Shown piece by piece: positions 57,574-64,000 of a stretch of 64,000 bases of DNA; position 1 is the stretch's first letter, and the number at the start of each line of letters is the position of its first letter. A program made the position numbers and the translations under genes. This DNA is from Artemisia argyi. Taxonomy: Eukaryota; Streptophyta; Magnoliopsida; Asterales; Asteraceae. Where the stretch lies: contig CM060680.1 of assembly GCA_030686995.1 (NCBI GenBank), positions 197,891,322 through 197,955,321 on the forward strand, given 5' to 3'. The notes below the pieces were generated by a model that was given only the letters and a program-made list of their open reading frames with translations, ran no database searches and was not told the origin of the DNA.

Positions 57574-59277
57574 CTACAATGTAGGTTCCATGAGTCCTAA
57601 GCCTAGCCTAAGAAGGTTAAAAGGTTCACGTTTAAGGGGTTTTGTGAGAATGTCGGCTATGTTCTCTTCGGAAGAAACTTTCTCAATTGAGATATTTCCT
57701 TTTTGAATGTTGTCACGAAGGAAATGATGACGGATTTCAATATGTTTGGTACGAGCATGTTGAACTGGGTTTTTGCTAAGATCAATGGCACCTTTGTTGT
57801 CACAAAGAATTGTGATGTCGTTGAGTTGAATTCCGTAGTCGACAAGAGCTTGCTTCATCCAAAGAGCTTGTTGACATGCCTTTCCGGCCGAAACGTACTC
57901 GGCTTCCGTTGTTGAGATAGCAAGAGCCGTTTGCTTCTTAGAGAAGCATGAGGTGAGACAATGTCCAACAAAAGTACAAATACCACTTGTACTTTTTCTA
58001 TCGACATAGTCACCTGCATGATCCGAGTCGGCATACACTATGGTGTCTATTCCCGTTCCTTTGGGATACCATAAACCTAAGTGTGTAGTGCCCTTAATAT
58101 ACCTAAAAATCCTTTTAACGGCTTCGAGATGGGTAGTCTTAGGATCTTCTTAAAAACGAGCACATAGACAAACACTAAACATAATGTCGGGTCTACTAGC
58201 CGTTAGGTAAAGTAGACTACCAATCATACCTCTATATTTAGTGCTATCTACGGATTCACTTTCCTCATCCTTGGTGAGTTTAGTTTCCGTGGACATGGGT
58301 GTTTTGATTGGTTTCGAATCTTCTAATCCAAATTTCTTAAGCATGTCCTTAATATATTTAGATTGGTTAAAGAAGATACCATCTTCTAGTTGTTTAATTT
58401 GGAGTCCTAGGAAAAAGTTGAGTTCTCCCATCATACTCATTTCAAACTCGTCATGCATGATTTTTGAGAAATCTACACATAATTCTTGAAAAGTTGATCC
58501 GAATATAATGTCATCAACATAGATTTGGACTATTATAATATGTGAATCTTTCTTCTTAGTGAAGAGAGTATTATCAACTAAGTCCATGGTATACTTATGG
58601 TCAACTAGGAAGGTTTTAAGTCGACCATACCATGATTTTGGAGCCTGCTTAAGTCCGTAAAGAGCCTTTTTAAGTTTGTAAACATGATTTGGTTTTTCAA
58701 AATCGATGAAGCCCGGTGGTTGAGCAACATACACTTCTTCATTAATGACTCCGTTTTGAAATGCACTTTTGACGTCCATTTGAAAAAGTTTAAAATTGTG
58801 TGCACATGCATATGCAAGTAAGATTCTAATTGACTCGAGCCTAGCAACCAGAGCAAAAGTTTCATCGTAGTCAATACCTTCTTGTTGGTTATATCCTTGT
58901 GCAACTAGCCTAGCTTTGTTTCTAGACACAATTCCATTTTCATCCATTTTATTACGAAATACCCATTTTGTTCCAATTATAGTTTGACTATTTGGTTGAG
59001 GAACTAATGTCCATACATCATTCCTAACAAATTGGTTTAACTCTTCTTACATTGCAATTACCCAAGACTCATCTTTAATGGCTTCATTAATATTTTTAGG
59101 TTCAATGGTTGACACGAAACAAAAGTAGTTGCTTTTATTTTGAACTTTTGACCTTAGTGTTCTTTCGCTAATGTTGCCAATGACACCATCTAACGGATGA
59201 CTTTTAGATTCTTTGACATTGACAAGTTCTTTGTTTAATAGTTCATCTTCCTTGTCATCACTTAAAATTTCTTGACT
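57574..59277 (-). pseudogene. Sirevirus reverse transcriptase and RNase H
   Basis: RT from 58947: KARLVAQGYNQQEGIDYDET, LFQMDVKSAFQNG (first catalytic Asp; Gln where Leu is usual), VYKLKKALYGLKQAPKSWY and IVQIYVDDIIFGST with the YVDD motif intact. RNase H from 58038: YADSDHAGDYVDRKSTSG, then ISTTEAEYVSA and LCDNKGAIDLSKNP, ending LGLMEPTL at 57574. TAA at 58147-58149 separates RT from RNase H in the same frame (CAA to TAA), and another TAA at about 59048 lies upstream. Catalytic residues are retained although the frame is broken. Confidence 0.88.
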
Positions 59278-60610
59278 TTATATTGCTTGGCTTTCAACTA
59301 AGTCATCATCTACCAAAGGTGATGTCTTATAGGGAGGTGGACTCTCGTCAAATGTTACGTTCAACGATTCCTCGACTCTTAAGGTTTCTTTGTTCATAAC
59401 AATGTACGCTTTACTATTTTGTGAATATCCAAGAAATACACCTTCATAAGACTTTGGGTCAAATTTAGTGAGATAATCCTTAGTGTTAAGAATGAAACAT
59501 TTACTCCCAAACACTCTAAAGTATCCTAATGTAGGCTTTTTACCTTTATATAGTTCATAAGGAGTTTTATTCAAAAATGGTCTAATTAAGACTCGATTTA
59601 AAATGTACGTTGATGTGTCAACGACATTACACCAAAACTTTTGTGGAATGTTTTGTTCATTAAGCATTGTTCTACTCATCTCTTGCAATGTTTGATTTTT
59701 ACGTTCTACTACACCATTAGATTGAGGAGTACGTGGAGCCGAAAAGTTATGAGTTATACCATTAATATCACAAAAGTTTCCAAATTGAAATTTATTATCA
59801 AATTCACGACCGTGATCCGTTCTAATAGACACAATATTAGACCTTACTTGATTTTGAATTTTCTTACTTAGAATCTCAAATTTATCAAAAGCTTCATTTT
59901 TACTTTTCAAAAATTTTGTTCAAGTATATCTTGAGTAATCATCAACTATAACCAAAGTGTAGAAGTTACCACCATAACTTTGTATAGCGGATGGACCAAA
60001 TAAATCAATATGCAAAAGTTCTAGACACCTAGATGTAGAAACCAAGTTTTTAGCCTTATGGCTACTATGGACTTGTTTACCGACTTTGCAAGCATCACAA
60101 AAGTGTTGGTCGTATTTCAACTTAGGTAGGTTTCGAACTAAGTCTTTGGAGGAGAGGTTTTGGATTAGTCTCATGTTAGCGTGTCCTAAACGTCTATGCC
60201 ATAAAGTTGAAGATTCATCTAATGAGGTAAGACAAAGTTTGTCTCTAGATGTTGGATCCATCTTCATGACATATACGTTATTCTTAAGGACACCTTTGGC
60301 TATGGTTATACCATTTTTAAGTATTTTACATCCGTTTTCACTAAAAAGGACATTATACTTGTTACGACGAAGTTGACTAATACTAAGGAGATTAAAACCT
60401 AAGTTATCAACATGAGCTACATCATCTATAAAAAGGGAGTCATGAGAGATTGTACCTTTTCCGATGATTTTGCTCTTAGCATTACTACCAAACGTAACAT
60501 TACCTCCATCACATTTGTGATAAGAAGTGAAGAGGCTTTTCTTATCCGTCATGTGCCTTGAACAACCGCTATCTTTAATCCATTCATCCGGTTCCAAACA
60601 AACTTTGAGG
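59278..60610 (-). pseudogene. Sirevirus protease and integrase
   Basis: From 60597: WIKDSGCSRHMTDKKSLFTS carries the protease DSG motif. The gag-pre-integrase/HHCC block follows (LWHRRLGHANM, then HFCDACKVGKQ). The core has ELLHIDLFGPSAIQSYGG, SIRTDHGREFDNKF and NGVVERKNQTLQEM, so all three acidic residues are present. TGA at 59922-59920 replaces the Trp codon after DDYSRYT, and TAA at 59280-59278 ends the frame early. Above 60610 the sequence changes to the duplicated segment. Confidence 0.87.
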
Positions 60611-60615
60611 ATTGA

Positions 60616-61687
60616 GGTGTATGGAAAAGTTCCATTGGTGTAAGTGTTGGGGATTGAGGTGATGAAGTTTTTGATGGTTGAGCTTGTTGAGAAGGTGACG
60701 TTGAACCACTTGAAGGTCTAGTTGGTGGAGGAATAGTGGCTATGTTGGTGTTGCAATGTGTTGGAGAGAGTGTTGGAGTAGCAAGATTAAGCAAATCTTG
60801 AATGGTGATTACATTGGTATTCCAATGTGTTGAGGATGGTGTTGAGGTAGTGAGGTTAAGAAAATCTTGGATAGGTGATGAGATGTTAAGTGAAGCATCA
60901 CTTGAAGATGATGAGCTTGACTTGACGGTTTTGTGGAAAACTAGAAGGGGGGTTGAATAGTTTACCGTTTAAAATCTTTTTAACTTGTTTAGTTAGCTTT
61001 GAAACTTTCCGTTTGATCAAAGATATATACACAAATACAATATATATAACATGCAAGTAAATGAAAGAAACGATCAAGCCACAACACGAGTATTTATCGT
61101 GGTTCGGCTACAAGGACTCTTTTTCCTTACCCTACGTCCACGCCCCGAGTATCCAACTCGAGAGTTTCTTTCACTAGTCAACAAGCTCCTTTCACCGGCG
61201 GAGAAAACCTTACACATCGCTTATACTTTTACCGACACAAAGCTAGATGTCGAGTTCTTTACCAAGGGTACAACCACTCCCGTTAGTTCTTTTACAAGGG
61301 TACAACTACTCCCGATACACTTTATATTTTGAGGACTAAAATACTAACCGATCACTACTGAAAATACACAATCAAATGAAGTGTAAACTACACAAGTCTA
61401 CACAATGCTAAACTAACAAGTCTTGCAACGTTGTGTTGAATACTTGTTACTTTTAATGAGCTCGTGAATCTCTTTGCTACAAAAAGAAACTTCACATATG
61501 AAATGTTAAAGGGTTAGATGAAAGAATGAATGTGTGTGTGTAAAATATGATGTAGAGCGATAAGCCAAAAATCAACTTGTGGCTTGGTATTTATAGCAAA
61601 GCCTTCTGCAGGTCTGGCGGATCAGGCGGAACCCTCAGATGGGTTCCGCCCGTGTACCCCCAGTGTTCCGCCGGGCTTGCAGTTGGT
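60616..61687 (-). repeat. Duplicate of the ORF remnant / LTR junction at 51786-52856
   Basis: 60616-60931 repeats 51786-52100 and 60932-61687 repeats the first 756 bases (plus-strand order) of the LTR at 52101, including the exact same junction GACGGTTT|TGTGGAAAAC. The copies differ by scattered substitutions only. The LTR copy stops at GCAGTTGGT and turns directly into outer-element sequence. Confidence 0.88.
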
Positions 61688-63329
61688 GTAGCTTAAATCA
61701 ATTAGTGAAATTCTAAAGTTAGTTGCAAATTAGTTTGATATAGCTTAAATCAGTTTATAATTAGCGTAATATAACTAGTAGTAGTAGATTCAGTAGCTTA
61801 AACTTAAAAAAAGTCAAAGTATTGTTGTAAAAGAAAAGTCAACTATTTCATTAGTTAATGGTTCTAAAGGCTGCTGATCTAGTGTCATTTTAGAGTAGGA
61901 ATTGGAAGTTGTAGATAGGGCTTTTACATTTTCTTAACACTCAGTAGTATAGAGCATCATTTGCCCCCATAATATCATAGTTTAGAGCTTATAGGAGTAG
62001 CTAATTGGTTCTGCAAGTTTGGGATTTAAAACATGTTTACTGTCATAAACATAGGCCTGCTAAGTACCTTGTTTGCTTATAGCATTTGCTTATTTTAAGT
62101 TTCTGAGCTCCTGTTAGTACATTAAACTTGTTTTGCATTGTTACTTTATTTTTAGCTTAAGCTGTGGCTTAACAGCTTATTGTTTGGATTATTATAGATT
62201 GCTTATTGCTTGCGACTATTGTTTTTGTGCTATCTCTGTTCATTTCTGAGCATATTAGAGCTTATTAGAATACATTACATCTGTGGTTTCAGTTTGGCAA
62301 AGTTTTGTTGCAAGTGCTTATTAATAAGCACTTGCAATAAACTGTTTTCTAGCTAGTAAGCACTTCTGCTACTTGTTTTTAATTCAAAATTTTTCTCCAA
62401 GCTTTTCATATTATTTTAGATTTTCTGTGAGTTTTTTAGATTTTTTCTGAGTTGTTTAGCTAATTTTTCTTAGTTTTTAATCAATTTTAAATACTTTTTA
62501 ATAAACAAAAATCAATAAAAAATTCAGAAAAAGCGATAAAAAATACAAAAATATTCTAGGGAATTCTTTTATAATATTTTAGATTTTTCAGAAATTATTC
62601 TACATTTTTCACTTTTATTTTTCTATTTTCCTTTATTTTTTAATTCATTTAAAATTACAAAAACCGAAATTAATTCCTAGAAAATAAATAAAAAGTCAAA
62701 AAAATATTTTTCTTTTTCTCAAAATTCTTTTTAGTAGTTTAAGATTTTTAGAAAATTGGTTCACGTTTGTAGGATCATTTTTTCAATTAAAGTTACGTTT
62801 TATTTCGTACGTTACGTTTAATTTTCAAGTTTGAATTTTCGTTTTTAGATTTTAGACATTTGTGCATACCTAGCTTGTACCTTCTGCTTAATTCACTACT
62901 CCATCCGTCCCAATTTATTTGTCCACTTTTGATTTTCAAAGTATTACTTTGTCAACTTTGACCTTAAATATGTATGTTTGTGTTATTTATTATTTGATGC
63001 AAAATATATGAATAGATTGAGTTGTACGTGTATTTTTAATTTGTATAATTTTCATCAAGTATTATATAACACAAATAAGAATATTTACAGTCAAAGTTGA
63101 CAAAGAAAGACTCAAAAAGTCAAAACTGGACAAATAAATTGGGACGGAGGTAGTATTTCTTTTCATAATTTGAATTTCACCATCACAATTTTCACTATTC
63201 ACTTTTCACTAAACGGTTCACGAATCGATCATTTGAGATTCCATTCAACTTTCGTTGGGAAACGACCCGGGAAATACTTTCACGAGTATTTCTTCGGAAA
63301 AACAAACCTATAGTAAAAACGATAAATCA
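61688..63329. other. Outer-element segment, right copy and right border
   Basis: 61700-62640 corresponds to 50495-51420. From 62640 onward the segment continues beyond what the left copy has, through a Stowaway MITE, to GTTGGGAAACGACCCGGG and the end at 63329. LTRs of some Ty3/gypsy families have such GGGAAACGACCCGGG phrases near their ends, which supports LTR identity but not a specific family. No ORF. Confidence 0.6.
62899..63153. mobile_element. Stowaway MITE (Tc1/mariner), TA duplication
   Basis: TA at 62897-62898 and 63154-63155. Ends CTCCATCCGTCCCAATTTAT and, inverted, CTACCTCCGTCCCAATTTAT, then TTGTCCA in both arms: the classic Stowaway terminus. Inner arms pair through GTCAACTTTGAC-like sequence. 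Length 255 bases. Confidence 0.93.
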
Positions 63330-63334
63330 AGTTA

Positions 63335-64000
63335 TATGGTCCTGAGTATTTGCGAAAGCCGACGTATTCTGATCTTGAAAGATTATATGCCCATCACGAG
63401 CGTAAACATGGGTTTCCTGGGATGATGGGAAGCATTGATTGTACAAGTTGGGAGTGGGAGAATTGCCCGAACGGTTTGAGAGGTCAATATGCTATAGGTG
63501 ATCATGTGCCACATCCATTCCTTTTATTGGAGGCGGTCACTTCCCAATATTTATGGATTTGGCATGCGTTCTTTGGTGTTTCCGGTGCAAATAACGACGT
63601 AAACATTTTACGTCGTTCACCTGTCTTCAATGATATCAGGTCTGGGAGAGCAGCAGACCTTGAATTCGAAGCAAACGATTTACAATATAAAAGTGGATAT
63701 TATCTAACTGACGGGATATATCCACAATGGTCCGTTCTTATTATGTCCATTTCAAATCCTCCCACGGATGATCATAAAAGGCTATTGTACAAGAGGAAGC
63801 ACGAAACAGCAAGGAAAGATGTGAAACGGGCTTTTGGTGTGTTGAAGAAGAAGTGGAAAATGCTTAAAGTTCCGGCTCGAGGGTTTTTTAAAAGTGATCT
63901 CAAAGATATTATGTATACATGTATCATATTACATAATATGATCATAAAAGACGACAAGCGAGCGATATGTCCTACATGGTTCGAAGAGGAGGTCCACCAA
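63335..64000 (+). pseudogene. PIF/Harbinger transposase, catalytic C-terminal part (runs off window)
   Basis: An open frame of 222 codons with no stop to the window end, starting inside the protein at YGPEYLRKPTYSDLERLY. Motifs of the DDE_Tnp_4 family: GMMGSIDCTSWEWENCP (first Asp, about 63433), LWIWHAFFGVSGANNDVNIL (second Asp, about 63597), YYLTDGIYPQW and ARKDVKRAFGVLKKKWK (about 63812). At that last motif the expected third catalytic acid, Glu in the usual VERAFGVL, is Lys (codon 63824-63826). The position and strand fit the N-terminal part at 32794-33270. So the gene is both split and probably catalytically dead. Confidence 0.87.

Larger units (their letters stand above)
52101..60610 (-). 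mobile_element. Sirevirus-clade Ty1/copia element, lacking gag and 5' LTR
   Basis: Read on the minus strand: protease/integrase, RT and RNase H, extra ORF X, extra ORF Y, multiple polypurine tracts and the 3' LTR. Clade is supported by the integrase and protease wording (DSGCSRHMT; HIDLFGPSA), by ORFs after pol and by repeated PPT blocks, all described for Sireviruses such as soybean SIRE1. Upstream of the protease (above 60610) the expected gag, PBS and 5' LTR are replaced by a duplicated copy of the 51786-52856 segment. Confidence 0.85.
33271..63329. mobile_element. Nested LTR-retrotransposon block splitting the Harbinger transposase
   Basis: The 30-kb insert begins TGGAGAGTG and ends GATAAATCA, so it has the TG..CA ends of an LTR element, and is flanked by AATTA/AGTTA. 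The left (33271-34014) and right (61688-63329) borders do not visibly match each other, so the outer element is either heavily rearranged or only partly preserved. It contains the Tekay array, a Sirevirus solo LTR, the Sirevirus at 52101 and duplicated fragments. Only the split of the transposase is certain. The identity of the outer element is inferred. Confidence 0.65.

Overview
The window is plant nuclear DNA, almost certainly from a eudicot and most likely an Asteraceae genome. The basis is A+T-rich intergenic DNA, spliced genes with GT..AG introns, plant-type MULE, PIF/Harbinger, hAT, CACTA, Stowaway and Helitron elements, a Tekay-type Ty3/gypsy element with an acidic extra ORF before gag (a form I associate with Asteraceae), and a Sirevirus-type Ty1/copia element. 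Nothing bacterial, organellar or viral was seen. Only one host gene looks intact: a KH-domain RNA-binding protein on the minus strand, six coding exons between 13693 and 10874. Everything else recognisable is mobile DNA in different states of decay. Layout: 1-2501 is A+T-rich DNA with a (TA)n run and a hairpin-rich non-autonomous element. 2502-7366 is a Mutator-like element (MULE) with long terminal inverted repeats, a mutated MURA transposase on + and an intact small GRF zinc-finger ORF converging on it from -. 7367-10870 holds a retroelement 3' fragment and a PIF/Harbinger MITE. 10874-15369 is the KH gene with an inferred 5'UTR intron. 15569-32494 is a gene-poor stretch of small elements, many with target-site duplications (TSDs) I could read: three hAT MITEs flanked by perfect 8-bp TSDs, foldback elements with 7-9-bp TSDs, a mini-CACTA element with a 3-bp TSD, two tandem Helitron-like units, and a Pack-MULE at 26617-28318 that carries part of a RING-type E3 ligase gene. 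From 32498 to the end lies a PIF/Harbinger element whose transposase is cut in two: the N-terminal part is at 32794-33270 and the C-terminal part resumes at 63335 and runs off the window. The 30 kb between them is a nest of LTR retrotransposons. These are a Tekay array (a truncated copy and a complete copy sharing one LTR, 34015-48706), a Sirevirus solo LTR (48944-50279, TSD GATTG), and a minus-strand Sirevirus (52101-60610) with two extra ORFs after pol and no gag or 5' LTR. Rearranged duplicate segments border it. How the pieces relate: the order of events can be read from the nesting. The Harbinger element came first, then an outer LTR-type insertion split its transposase, then Tekay and Sirevirus elements inserted into that. 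Later came LTR-LTR recombination (solo LTR, shared-LTR array), duplication and point decay. The observations I rate highest are a GC-rich palindromic module found next to the TATA box of the Sirevirus LTR promoter and again upstream of both extra ORFs, the convergent GRF companion ORF that stays open inside a dead MULE, and the 30-kb split of the Harbinger transposase. All identities come from reading motifs by eye; no database search was run.
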